This document shows, piece after piece, positions 50,481-58,786 of a DNA stretch of 64,000 nucleotides. The stretch spans positions 1,889,028-1,953,027 of the forward strand of contig NZ_JAFMSU010000001.1 in assembly GCF_017916365.1 (NCBI RefSeq), written 5' to 3'. This stretch comes from Rufibacter roseolus (GTDB lineage: Bacteria; Bacteroidota; Bacteroidia; Cytophagales; Hymenobacteraceae). Position 1 is the stretch's first letter. Each line of letters starts with the position of its first letter. Below the pieces are notes generated by a model. That model had not been told where the DNA came from and did no database searches. It was given only the letters and a program-made list of their open reading frames with translations. The translations under genes were made by a program, and so were the position numbers.

Positions 50481-52205
50481 ATGAGCGAAATACCTGCAAA
50501 AAGAAGTCCCCTTAGCCGCTTCCTCGAGCTGCTGGCCTCAGAGAAAAAAGTGATCGGCTTCATTTACCTCTATGCCGTCTTTTCGGGGCTGGTCAACCTG
50601 TCTTTGCCGCTGGGCATTCAGAGTCTGATTGGGTTTGTTTCCGGGGGGCAGTTGGTTACTTCGGTTTCGGTCCTGATTATTTTCATTGTGGTGGGGGTGC
50701 TGGTGGTGGGAGGCCTGCAGGTGATGCAACTTTCCTTAGTAGAACACATTCAGCAGCGCATTTTCGCGACCAAGGCTTTTCAGTTTGCTACCCACCTCAC
50801 CAAGATCAAAGGAAGCCAACTGGCTACCCAGAACCTGCCCGAACTCATGAACCGGTTCTTTGACGTGGTTTCCCTGCAGAAAGGTCTGGCCAAAATGCTG
50901 ACCGATTTCTCGGCGGCTGCCATCCAGATCTTGTTTGGGCTCATTCTGCTTTCCTTCTACCATTCTTATTTCATTTTCTTCGGGTTGGTGTTGGTCTCGC
51001 TGTTAGTGTTGGTGCTGCGCCTCACCAGCCCGCAGGGAATGCGCACCAGTTTGGAGGAGTCTAAATACAAGTACCGGCTAGTGCATTGGCTGGAGGAGAT
51101 GGCTCATAATATCTCGGTGTTCAAGTCGGCCTCCCACGAGAAACTCTCCCTGGAGAAGACCGACTATTACACCAGCGGCTATCTAAAGGCGCGGGATGCC
51201 CACTTTAAGGTCTTGATCACCCAGTACATCAGTTTTGTGGGTTTCAAGACCATCATTACGGCGGGCTTGCTGCTCATGGGAAGCCTGCTTCTGATCAATC
51301 AGGAAATCAACCTGGGGCAGTTTGTGGCCTCGGAAATCATCATCATTCTGGTCATCAACGCGGTAGAAAAACTGCTGGTGAAACTGGACGTGGTGTATGA
51401 TGTGCTCACCAGCCTGGAAAAATTGGGTGCCGTTACAGATCTACCCATGGAAGAGGAAAAAGGCCTGGCCCGGGAGACGCCTTCCGGTAAACCGGGTGTT
51501 TCTCTGAAAGTGGAGGAGTTGACCTTCCAGTACGCGGTCTCTCCCAAACCTGCCCTGCGGGGTGTTTCCTTCTCCGTGAATGCTGGCGAGAAAGTTTGTC
51601 TGATGGGTTCTGAGGAGGCTGGAAGATCTACCTTGCTGCAGGTGATTGCCGGCATCTTAACCGACTATGAAGGCACAGTGGTCTGCAACGGTTTGTTGCT
51701 GCGGGACTATACCCCGGAGGCCATCCAGAACCAAACGGGATACTTTCTCTTCCCCAGCCTCTTGTTTGAAGGAACCATTCTGGAGAACATCTCCATGGGG
51801 CAGCCAGACGTGAAACTGGAAGATGTGCTCTGGGCGCTGGAGACTGTGGAGTTAACTGATTATGTTCATGCGCAGTCTCAGGGCTTGTATACGCCCATCC
51901 GCAGCCATGCACCCAATATTCCGGCGGGAGTGGCCCAGCGCCTGGCCCTGGCCCGCAGCATTGCCCGCCGCCCTAACCTGCTCTTGCTGGATTCCTTTCT
52001 GCCTAATGTCAACAAACATCTGCGGGAGCGGATAGGGAAGCGGCTGCTAGGGCAAGAAACCACCTGGACCGTACTTCTGATCTCTAATGATTCCGCCATT
52101 ATGCGCCTGTGTAAGAGGGCTGTTGTATTGCGGAATGGCCGGGTGGAACGCGATGAAGTAGGTGAATTTACCAATGCCGAGGAGTTAACCAGTTTGATGT
52201 CATGA
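50481..52205 (+). CDS. ABC exporter subunit (type I secretion-like) with degenerate nucleotide-binding domain
   Basis: 574 residues: membrane domain with about six helices (25-305), then an ABC domain (about 340-570). No peptidase C39 domain. The ABC domain is recognisable in fold (LKVEELTFQY, ALRGVSFSVNAGEKVCLMG, FEGTILENISMG) but the catalytic motifs are lost: Walker A reads GSEEAGRST (376-384) with R382 for Lys, the Q-loop Gln is missing (GYFLFPSLLFEG), the signature is IPAGVAQRLALAR instead of LSGGQ, Walker B is LLLLDSFL with Ser505 for the catalytic Glu, and the H-loop has Asn536 (ISNDSAI). So ATP hydrolysis is doubtful. The frame is intact and the gene overlaps hlyD by 4 bp. Confidence 0.88.
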   Translation: MSEIPAKRSPLSRFLELLASEKKVIGFIYLYAVFSGLVNLSLPLGIQSLIGFVSGGQLVTSVSVLIIFIVVGVLVVGGLQVMQLSLVEHIQQRIFATKAFQFATHLTKIKGSQLATQNLPELMNRFFDVVSLQKGLAKMLTDFSAAAIQILFGLILLSFYHSYFIFFGLVLVSLLVLVLRLTSPQGMRTSLEESKYKYRLVHWLEEMAHNISVFKSASHEKLSLEKTDYYTSGYLKARDAHFKVLITQYISFVGFKTIITAGLLLMGSLLLINQEINLGQFVASEIIIILVINAVEKLLVKLDVVYDVLTSLEKLGAVTDLPMEEEKGLARETPSGKPGVSLKVEELTFQYAVSPKPALRGVSFSVNAGEKVCLMGSEEAGRSTLLQVIAGILTDYEGTVVCNGLLLRDYTPEAIQNQTGYFLFPSLLFEGTILENISMGQPDVKLEDVLWALETVELTDYVHAQSQGLYTPIRSHAPNIPAGVAQRLALARSIARRPNLLLLDSFLPNVNKHLRERIGKRLLGQETTWTVLLISNDSAIMRLCKRAVVLRNGRVERDEVGEFTNAEELTSLMS

Positions 52206-53578
52206 TAAGGCAAGCGAAAAAATATCCGTTTACCCAAGAATTGGAGCAGTATGAATCTTTTCGGCTGGTAGGCAAGCCGCGGCTGGGCAAAAGCGTGGCG
52301 TATTGGTGCGTGGGGCTGTTCAGTCTCCTGTTTCTGGCCTCCTGGCTACCCTGGACCCAGAATATCCGCTCTGCGGGTAGCGTCACCACGTTGCAGCCCC
52401 AGGATAGGCCGCAAACGGTTCATAGCACCATTGCCGGCCGTATTGAGCAGTGGCGGGTGCAGGAGGGGCAAAAAGTCAAAAAGGGCGATACCCTGGTACT
52501 GCTCTCCGAGATAAAGGAGAAATACTTTGACCCTCAGTTGTTGCCGCGCATGCAGGAGCAACTGCAGGCGAAGGAAGGCAGCCTTCAAGCCACCCAGGCC
52601 AAAGCCGAGGCGCTTACCCAGCAGATAGCCGCCTTGCAGGAAGGGCTCCAGTTCAGTCTGCAGAAAGCCCGGAACAAGGCCCGCCAGGCGTACCTGAAAG
52701 TCCAGAGCGACAGCGCGGATCTGGTAGCCATCAAAGCCGAGTATGAGGTGGCTCAGGCGCAGTTCGCGCGGCAGGAGAAACTGTATGCCCAGGGCCTGAA
52801 ATCTTTAACCGAGCTGGAAACCCGCCGGCTGAAATTTCAGGAAGTCCGGGCCAAGCTGCAGAGCACCCAAAACAAACTGAGCATCAGCCGCAACGAGCAG
52901 CAAAACGCCCGCCTGGAACTAGCCTCTCTGCAGGCCGAGTACCAGGACAAAATCTCCAAAGCCCATTCTGACCTGAACGCCACGCTGGCCTACGTGAATG
53001 ACACCAAAGGCGAGATCTCCAAGGTGAAGAATGAATACGCCAACACCCAGATCCGGAACTCCTTTTACCAGATCACGGCGCCGCAGGACGGGTACGTGGT
53101 GCGGGCCCTTAAATCGGGGTTGGGGGAGACCATTAAGGAAGGGGAAGCCGTGTGCAGCATCATGCCTGCTAATCCGCAACTGGCCGTGCAGCTCTACGTG
53201 CATCCCATGGATATTCCGCTGTTGGACGTGGGCCGGCCGGTGCGGCTCCAGTTTGAGGGGTGGCCCGCGCTGGTGTTCTCAGGCTGGCCCAACGTTGGAT
53301 TCGGGACGTTTGGCGGAAAAGTGGCCGTCATCGATAACATTGACAGCCAAGGCAAATATCGGGTGCTGGTAGTGCCCGAGAACGCAGAAACTCCCTGGCC
53401 CGAGGCCATCCGGATCGGGTCTGGGGCTTATGGGTGGGCCATGCTCAATGACGTGCCCATCTGGTATGAGCTGTGGCGCCAGTTGAATGCTTTCCCGCCA
53501 GATTTCGTGGGAGCCGTGGACGGGGCACAAAAGGGCAGCGAAAAAGAGACAACATCTAAGGCAGAAGACAAGAAATGA
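52202..53578 (+). CDS. HlyD-family periplasmic adaptor
   Basis: 458 residues; starts in the ATGA overlap with the ABC gene. One N-terminal membrane helix (VAYWCVGLFSLLFLASWLPW, about 33-52), a lipoyl-like half (VHSTIAGRIEQWRVQEGQKVKKGDTLVLLSE), a long coiled-coil hairpin (about 112-285, with LKSLTELETRRLKFQEVRAKL), the second lipoyl half (ITAPQDGYVVRALKSGLGETIKEGEAV) and a beta-barrel (LAVQLYVHPMDIPLLDVGRPVRLQFEGWP). It bridges an inner-membrane exporter to a TolC duct. The C-terminal tail is Lys/Glu-rich. Translationally coupled at both ends. Confidence 0.93.
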   Translation: MIRQAKKYPFTQELEQYESFRLVGKPRLGKSVAYWCVGLFSLLFLASWLPWTQNIRSAGSVTTLQPQDRPQTVHSTIAGRIEQWRVQEGQKVKKGDTLVLLSEIKEKYFDPQLLPRMQEQLQAKEGSLQATQAKAEALTQQIAALQEGLQFSLQKARNKARQAYLKVQSDSADLVAIKAEYEVAQAQFARQEKLYAQGLKSLTELETRRLKFQEVRAKLQSTQNKLSISRNEQQNARLELASLQAEYQDKISKAHSDLNATLAYVNDTKGEISKVKNEYANTQIRNSFYQITAPQDGYVVRALKSGLGETIKEGEAVCSIMPANPQLAVQLYVHPMDIPLLDVGRPVRLQFEGWPALVFSGWPNVGFGTFGGKVAVIDNIDSQGKYRVLVVPENAETPWPEAIRIGSGAYGWAMLNDVPIWYELWRQLNAFPPDFVGAVDGAQKGSEKETTSKAEDKK

Positions 53579-55026
53579 AAGTGAAATTCGTCCTTCTCGT
53601 TTTTCTGATGGGGTGCCCGGCGGTCTTTTTCCAGGCAGCAGCCCAAAGAACTGACAGCACGGCCGTATTCACCATCCGCGATCTCATGGAGCAGCTGGTG
53701 GTGCATCATCCGGTGGCCCGGCAGGCGCAGCAGCTAACCGAGCAGGCCCGGCAGGAGGTCCGCATGGCCCGGGGCGTTTTTGACCCTGTTTTAGCGTCTA
53801 AGTACTATAACAAAGAACTGAGCGGCAAGAACTACTTCACCCTTTGGGACAATGTGCTTAAGGTTCCGCTCTGGGTAGGGGAACTCAAAGCCGGGTATGA
53901 GCGCAACAGCGGGGTCAATGTCAATGGAGAGAACATTACGCCTCCCTCGGGGCTGAGCTACTTTGGGGTATCGGTGCCGCTGGGCCAAGGCCTGTTGATT
54001 GATGAGCGGCGGGCCACGCTTCTGCAGGCCAGGCAGGCGCAGGACCTCGCTGAGGCCGATCGGGTGAAAATGATCAACAAATTATTGCTGGAAGCCGCCA
54101 AAGCTTACTGGGACTGGGCCGCTACTTATGAGCGTTGGCAACTGCTGGAGCAGGGCTTTCAATTGGCCCAAGTACGGTTGCAGGCCGTGAAGGAGCGGGT
54201 AATCCAGGGCGATCTGGCGGCCATTGATTCAGTGGAAGCTAAGATTGAGGTGCAGAACCGCCAAGCTCAGTTGCAGCAGGCCAGAACAGAATACCAGAAC
54301 GCGGTTCTGGTGGTCTCCAATTTCCTGTGGGGCGAAAATGCTACGCCTCTGGAAATACCAGAGAATATCAGGCCTTCTTTGGTGGGTACCGAAACCGAAC
54401 CTATGGCTTCTGATGCCCTTTCTGAATTGCTGGCAACTGCCCGGGAGCAGCACCCCGAGGTTCAGAAGCTGGAGATCAAGACCAGGCAACTGGAGGTGGA
54501 GCGCAGATTCACCCAAAACAAACTGCTGCCTAAGCTCAATCTGGAATATAACCTCATCGGGCCTGGGAATTCTCTAAGCGGTCAGTGGCTGGAGGGAGGG
54601 TATGCCTCCAATAATTTCAAAGTGGGAGCAAGTTTCAGTGTGCCGATTTTTTTGAGGCAGGAGCGGGGAAAGCTGCAGGTAACGCGCCTGAAACTGAATG
54701 CCACCCACCTGGAACTACAGCAAACCACTCGCGAGAACTTGAACCTGGTACAGGCGGCCTATAATGAGCGACAGATGCTGGAGGACCAGATTACCCTTCA
54801 GGAGCAAATCATTGCCAACAGTACCCTCATGCGGAACGGCGAACAACAGCGGTTTGAAAACGGCGAAAGCTCCCTGTTCCTGATCAACACCCGCGAATCG
54901 AATCTAATCACCCAGCAAATCAAGCTCTACGAACTAAAAGCGAAGTACGGCAAGGCCAAATACTACCTGCAGTGGGCCGCCGGTAACCTGAGCAGCACCT
55001 GGAACCCATTAGCCCGTGTTAGGTAG
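53575..55026 (+). CDS. TolC-family outer-membrane efflux protein
   Basis: 483 residues; 4-bp overlap with hlyD. N-terminal signal (VKFVLLVFLMGCPAVFFQAAAQ) contains an LMGC lipobox-like string but more probably ends at AAAQ. Two TolC repeats are visible: long helices with ARQAQQLTEQARQEVRMARGVFDPVL, LLEAAKAYWDWAATYERWQLLEQGFQLA and, in the second half, LEIKTRQLEVERRFTQNKLLPKLNLEYNL, YNERQMLEDQITLQEQIIANSTLM. Forms the trimeric exit duct of the system. Last gene of the operon. Confidence 0.92.
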   Translation: MKVKFVLLVFLMGCPAVFFQAAAQRTDSTAVFTIRDLMEQLVVHHPVARQAQQLTEQARQEVRMARGVFDPVLASKYYNKELSGKNYFTLWDNVLKVPLWVGELKAGYERNSGVNVNGENITPPSGLSYFGVSVPLGQGLLIDERRATLLQARQAQDLAEADRVKMINKLLLEAAKAYWDWAATYERWQLLEQGFQLAQVRLQAVKERVIQGDLAAIDSVEAKIEVQNRQAQLQQARTEYQNAVLVVSNFLWGENATPLEIPENIRPSLVGTETEPMASDALSELLATAREQHPEVQKLEIKTRQLEVERRFTQNKLLPKLNLEYNLIGPGNSLSGQWLEGGYASNNFKVGASFSVPIFLRQERGKLQVTRLKLNATHLELQQTTRENLNLVQAAYNERQMLEDQITLQEQIIANSTLMRNGEQQRFENGESSLFLINTRESNLITQQIKLYELKAKYGKAKYYLQWAAGNLSSTWNPLARVR

Positions 55027-55106
55027 CATCCTGCAAAAGTGGTAGTTCTATTGGTGACTGCTTGAGGTCCTGAAAAGAGGCTAACTTGGAACTGCTTAGA
55101 TGGAGC

Positions 55107-55142
55107 GTTTTCAGCCTCTCTTGCAGAAATTAACCTAAAAAT
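55107..55142. repeat. 36-bp dyad family copy, degenerate
   Basis: GTTTTCAGCCTCTCTTGC / AGAAATTAACCTAAAAAT between the convergent tolC and corA genes. Confidence 0.45.
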
Positions 55143-55182
55143 AGCCGGAGTTAAGCCAGCTGATAAAGTCCGGTGGGGAGCA

Positions 55183-56322
55183 TCACTGATTCGTGAGCCA
55201 GCCTTTGCGGTAGAAATAGTACACCATGCCCGAGACGATGACCGCCATCACGCATAGCAGCGTCACGTAACCATAGGGGTGGTAGAGCTCGGGCATGTTG
55301 AGGTAGTTGATACGGCCGTTGGGGTTCTCGCGCGAGAAGTTCATGCCGTACAGTCCCACAATGAAACTCAACGGAATGAAGATGGTGGAGATGATGGTGA
55401 GCACTTTCATGACCTCGTTCATGCGGTTGCTCACGTTGGAAAGGTACAGGTCTGTGAGGCTGCTGGTCGTTTCTTTATAGTTGTCTACCAGGTCCATGAG
55501 CTGCACGGCGTGGTCATAGATGTCCTTGAAGTAGATCTTGAGGTCCTGCGGAATAAGTTGCTCGTCCATGCGCATAATCTCGTTGATCTTGTCGCGCTCA
55601 GGCCAGACAATGCGCCTTATTTTCACCACCTCGCGTTTGAGATCCAGAATCTGGCTCAGGAGTTGTTTGCTGGGCTTCTGGAAAAGGCAGTCCTCCAGTT
55701 CCTCGGCGTACTCGCCCAGTTGGGCCATGGCCGGGAAATAATGATCCAACACCACATCCATAATAGCATACGCCAGGTACATGCTGGATTTCTTTCGGAT
55801 GGCGCCTTTGCCCGCCTTGATCCGGTCCCGAAGTGGTTCCAGGCAGTCCTCGTAGTCGCTCTGGAAGGTGATCACGTAATTAGGTCCGGTGAAAATGGAG
55901 AGCTGGTCATCGTCAATTTTGTGGTCTGGCGTGAACTGAACCATGCGGGACACAATGAATAGCCGGTTGTGGTCTTCCTCCACCTTGGGCCGCTGGTAGT
56001 CATTGATCACGTCTTCCATCTGCAGCGGATGGATGTGGAAATCTTTCATGATTTGCTCCAGCAGCGCCACGCTGCCGTAGCCGCGCACGTCAATCCAGTG
56101 CCGGGCCTCCGGGGTTTGCTTAAACTCCCGCATCAGCGATTCATAATCTGTAAACTCCCGGGCCCCGTGCATCTGCTCATTGAAAGACATCAGGAAAAGT
56201 CGGGGCGCCAAGGCATCTGCCGAGATGGTCAGCGATCCTGGTTTCTGGCCTACGCTTCTTTCCAGAATGCTTTTAGGAGGCAGCTTTGACTTTTTAGACT
56301 TTGACTTAGGAAGAATGCGCAT
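55183..56322 (-). CDS. corA: CorA-family magnesium/cobalt transporter
   Basis: 379 residues from the ATG at 56322 (MRILPKSKSKKSKLPPK). The longer frame to 56430 crosses a 36-bp repeat and is unlikely. The large cytoplasmic domain is followed by two C-terminal helices, TM1 ending in the selectivity motif GMN (VGLYGMNFSRENP) and TM2 (YVTLLCVMAVIVSGMVYYFYRKGWL). The pentamer lets Mg2+ (or Co2+/Ni2+) down its gradient. The alternating pattern LYLSNVSNRMNEVMKVLTIISTIFIPLSFIVG before GMN is classical. Single gene. Confidence 0.95.
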   Translation of the reverse strand: MRILPKSKSKKSKLPPKSILERSVGQKPGSLTISADALAPRLFLMSFNEQMHGAREFTDYESLMREFKQTPEARHWIDVRGYGSVALLEQIMKDFHIHPLQMEDVINDYQRPKVEEDHNRLFIVSRMVQFTPDHKIDDDQLSIFTGPNYVITFQSDYEDCLEPLRDRIKAGKGAIRKKSSMYLAYAIMDVVLDHYFPAMAQLGEYAEELEDCLFQKPSKQLLSQILDLKREVVKIRRIVWPERDKINEIMRMDEQLIPQDLKIYFKDIYDHAVQLMDLVDNYKETTSSLTDLYLSNVSNRMNEVMKVLTIISTIFIPLSFIVGLYGMNFSRENPNGRINYLNMPELYHPYGYVTLLCVMAVIVSGMVYYFYRKGWLTNQ

Positions 56323-56403
56323 GTGGGTTTCTGGGTGTTGAGGTCTTAAGCGGATGCGGTAAACTGGATTTGATACGTAAACCGGCAAGGTACGGATAAG
56401 TCT

Positions 56404-56439
56404 GTTTCCGCGCTGTTTTTGCCGAAACAAGGTGTAAAC
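56404..56439. repeat. 36-bp dyad family copy
   Basis: GTTTCCGCGCTGTTTTTG / CCGAAACAAGGTGTAAAC, between the yigZ stop and corA start. Confidence 0.5.
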
Positions 56440-56463
56440 GCCCGGGCAGGCAGGTTTCTTGCG

Positions 56464-57057
56464 CTAAGCCTCCAGCGTACCCCCGGCCTTATGCAGAAGC
56501 GTTTCAATCTGGGCGGCCAGGCTGGTGCGCACCTCCACCGTAAGGCGGCAATCCAGGTGGAAATCCTGCTGCCGCACCGGCAGGTCGAAGTCTTTGACCA
56601 CCTTCATGATCTCGTTCATCTGCCCGTACCCAAACTGCACCGTGAGCAGCGCTGTTTCATGGCGTTCTATGACCTGAGCTCCTTCCAGCGCCTCAGCGGT
56701 GGCCGTTTTGTAGGCATGGATCAATCCGCCCACGCCCAGCTTCACGCCCCCGAAATAACGGATCACCACCACCAGCACGTTGCTCAACCCCAGCGACCTG
56801 ATCTGTCCCAGAATAGGGTCCCCGGCCGAGTGATTAGGCTCCCCGTCATCGTTGGCGCGGTAGGTGGCCCGGTCGGCGCCCAGCAAATACGCATAGCAAT
56901 GGTGCCGGGCATCAAAGTACTCTTTGCGCAGGGCTTGGAGGATTTCCTTGATCTCTTCCTCAGAGCGCACCGGGTAGGCCTTGGCGATGAACTTGCTGCC
57001 TTTCTCTTTGTACAGTCCCTCTACGGGCGCAGCGATGGTGCGGTAGGTGTCCTCCAT
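56464..57057 (-). CDS. yigZ: YigZ/IMPACT-family protein
   Basis: 197 residues from the ATG at 57057 (MEDTYRTIAAPVEGLYKEKG). The upstream frame to 57138 includes a 36-bp repeat. IMPACT/UPF0029 N-terminal domain: GSKFIAKAYPVRSEEEIKEIL, ARHHCYAYLLG, ANDDGEPNHSAGDPIL, VVVIRYFGGVKLGVGGLIHAY. C-terminal ferredoxin-like DUF1949 domain: VQFGYGQMNEIMKVVKDFDL to the end. Role unknown, possibly translation-related like the eukaryotic IMPACT protein. Single gene. Confidence 0.93.
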   Translation of the reverse strand: MEDTYRTIAAPVEGLYKEKGSKFIAKAYPVRSEEEIKEILQALRKEYFDARHHCYAYLLGADRATYRANDDGEPNHSAGDPILGQIRSLGLSNVLVVVIRYFGGVKLGVGGLIHAYKTATAEALEGAQVIERHETALLTVQFGYGQMNEIMKVVKDFDLPVRQQDFHLDCRLTVEVRTSLAAQIETLLHKAGGTLEA

Positions 57058-57100
57058 GAAGGGTAAAATTACGAAAGGTTTTACAATGGGCGTAACGGCC

Positions 57101-57136
57101 GTTTCAATCCTCTTTTCCAGAAAACTGGCCTGAAAC
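57101..57136. repeat. 36-bp dyad family copy
   Basis: GTTTCAATCCTCTTTTCC / AGAAAACTGGCCTGAAAC. It lies upstream of yigZ between divergent genes. Confidence 0.65.
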
Positions 57137-57214
57137 AACTTATGCGGTGGCGTTCATTTCCGGTCTGGCCCGGGAAGACGGTATCCATTTCCGGGGCTTT
57201 GCGTAACTTCGCCG

Positions 57215-57616
57215 ATGATGATTCCAACTGAACCGTACCTGTTGCCGTTCCTGTGTTTGCCTGATGCCCATGGCACCCTGATTTCGACCCAAGACGAGAA
57301 AGGCTTGCCTTTCGCCGCCAAACGGATTTTTTGGGTTTTCGCCTCAAACCAAGGCGACGAACGCGGCGGGCACGCGCACCGCACCACGCAGGAGATTTTG
57401 GTGGTGGTACAGGGCAGCGTGAAAGTGGAAACCGAAACCGCCCAGGGAAAGCAAAGTTTTGAGTTGCAGACGCCCAGCCAGGGACTGTACATTCCACCGT
57501 TCTGCTGGATTGCCGTGCACCCTTCCCCCGGGGCCATCCTGTGCTGCATGACCTCCACCGTGTTTGAGAAAGCCGATTACATACGCGATTACGCCGAGTT
57601 CAAAAAACTGATTTAA
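57215..57616 (+). CDS. FdtA/WxcM-like sugar 3,4-ketoisomerase (cupin)
   Basis: 133 residues, one cupin. Key parts: PDAHGTLISTQDEKGLPFAAKRIFWVF, then GDERGGHAHRTTQEILVVVQGSVKV with the RGGHAHR signature of dTDP-4-keto-6-deoxyglucose 3,4-ketoisomerases, and YIPPFCWIAVHPSPGAILCC. FdtA/QdtA turn the 4-keto sugar into the 3-keto sugar that a DegT-type aminotransferase (gene at 58787) then aminates. It opens the glycan cluster. Starts at either of two consecutive ATGs (57215/57218); a TAACTTCG -7-like box lies only 3-6 bp before, implying a nearly leaderless mRNA. Confidence 0.88.
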   Translation: MMIPTEPYLLPFLCLPDAHGTLISTQDEKGLPFAAKRIFWVFASNQGDERGGHAHRTTQEILVVVQGSVKVETETAQGKQSFELQTPSQGLYIPPFCWIAVHPSPGAILCCMTSTVFEKADYIRDYAEFKKLI

Positions 57617-57626
57617 CCCCGAAGCG

Positions 57627-58598
57627 ATGCCAGGACCCTTGGGAGCGACCTACGAGGCCAAATGCCTCACCAGCCCGGCGGAGCTTTCTGCCCTGCCTCC
57701 CTTTGCGTTTGAGGTGTTCCTGTACCTGCAACCAGCGCACGTGGCCCTGCAAGCCGGACCCAACTGGCAGGTGTTCGTTCTGGTGAACCACTCCACAGGT
57801 CAAGTGGTGGGAATAACTCATCTCTTCCGGGAGCAGGATTTAGCCCGTACCCCTTGGCGGGCTCCGTTCGGTGGCATGCAGCTGCACCAGGACGTCCCTG
57901 AAGCCGTGGCCCGCACGTTTCTGCAATACGTGCACCTGCACCTGCGCGATCAGAACGTGCAGCGCGTGCAGTGGCTGCAATGCCCCGATGTGTACGCCCC
58001 CGGCACCAACGAATGGATGCGCTCCGCCTTGCCCGCCTTCCGGTATTCCCTCCAGCACGACCAATGCAACCACCATATCCCAGTCACCGAGGCACCTTTC
58101 CAGAAGATCATTCATCCGTCCTTGAAACGCCGGCTGACCAAATGCCTGAACGCGGGATTCACCTTTCAGCAGGAAACCGTAGCGGAGTTGCCCGAGGCCT
58201 ATGCGTTTCTCCAGCGTTGCCGCGAAGAGAAGCAGAAACCGCTCTCCTTGTCATTAGAGCAACTGACTCGCTATTTTGAGCTGTTCCCGGATAGGTACTT
58301 CCTGTTTACCGTCAGGCAGGGTCAGGAAGTGGCCGCCGTAGGCGTTGCCGTCCTGATCACCCCGGATCTCCTGAACCATCTGTACCCGGCCAGCCCCCGA
58401 AGCTTCAATGCCTACAGCCCCACCGTGCTGCTCAATGCCGGGCTCTACCATTTTTGCCAGACTCGCCACATCTCCATTCTGGACTTAGGCGTATCAGCGC
58501 CCGTAGACGAAAGCGAGGAAGATTACAGCGGGCTTTTCACCTTCAAGGAACGGCTGGGAGGGGTAGAATCTAGGAAACCCACTTTTTTGATGGAGTGA
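57627..58598 (+). CDS. FemAB/GNAT-like acyltransferase
   Basis: 323 residues, no membrane helix. The pattern of two GNAT-like lobes is seen from FGGMQLHQDVPEAVARTFLQY, VQRVQWLQCPDVY, HHIPVTEAPFQKIIHPSLKRRLTKCLNAG, ELPEAYAFLQRCREEKQKPLSLSLEQL, the core FLFTVRQGQEVAAVGVAVLI and the end LDLGVSAPVDESEEDYSGLFTFKERLGG. This matches the FemAB-related GNAT proteins found in polysaccharide clusters. Together with FdtA-like and FdtB-like neighbours it probably N-acylates the amino sugar (role of FdtC), although FdtC itself is a LbH enzyme. 10 bp after the isomerase gene, same operon. Confidence 0.8.
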   Translation: MPGPLGATYEAKCLTSPAELSALPPFAFEVFLYLQPAHVALQAGPNWQVFVLVNHSTGQVVGITHLFREQDLARTPWRAPFGGMQLHQDVPEAVARTFLQYVHLHLRDQNVQRVQWLQCPDVYAPGTNEWMRSALPAFRYSLQHDQCNHHIPVTEAPFQKIIHPSLKRRLTKCLNAGFTFQQETVAELPEAYAFLQRCREEKQKPLSLSLEQLTRYFELFPDRYFLFTVRQGQEVAAVGVAVLITPDLLNHLYPASPRSFNAYSPTVLLNAGLYHFCQTRHISILDLGVSAPVDESEEDYSGLFTFKERLGGVESRKPTFLME

Positions 58599-58786
58599 AT
58601 AAGTGATAGCGAGAACGAGTGAATTGGGAAAAGTAGAAATTACCAAATTCGTCAAGCTGTTTTAGGGCTGTTTTTCTGAAACTGCTCTTAAAAAGGAATT
58701 TGCATCCTAACCCCACCACAGGTTTCTTTGCGCCAACATTTTCTCCGTCAATCAATCCATCATTCATTCGCTCATTTTCCCTCTCC
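58590..58786. other. Gap with GAGTGAAT-type sequence and a 36-bp copy
   Basis: GAGTGAATAAGTGATAGCG and GAACGAGTGAATTGG (58592-58626) face CATCATTCATTCGCTCATTT (58758-58777) across the 36-bp copy at 58659-58694; the flanks are imperfect inverse copies of each other (GAATGAnCGAATGA-like). Confidence 0.45.
58659..58694. repeat. 36-bp dyad family copy
   Basis: GTTTTAGGGCTGTTTTTC / TGAAACTGCTCTTAAAAA. Confidence 0.6.
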
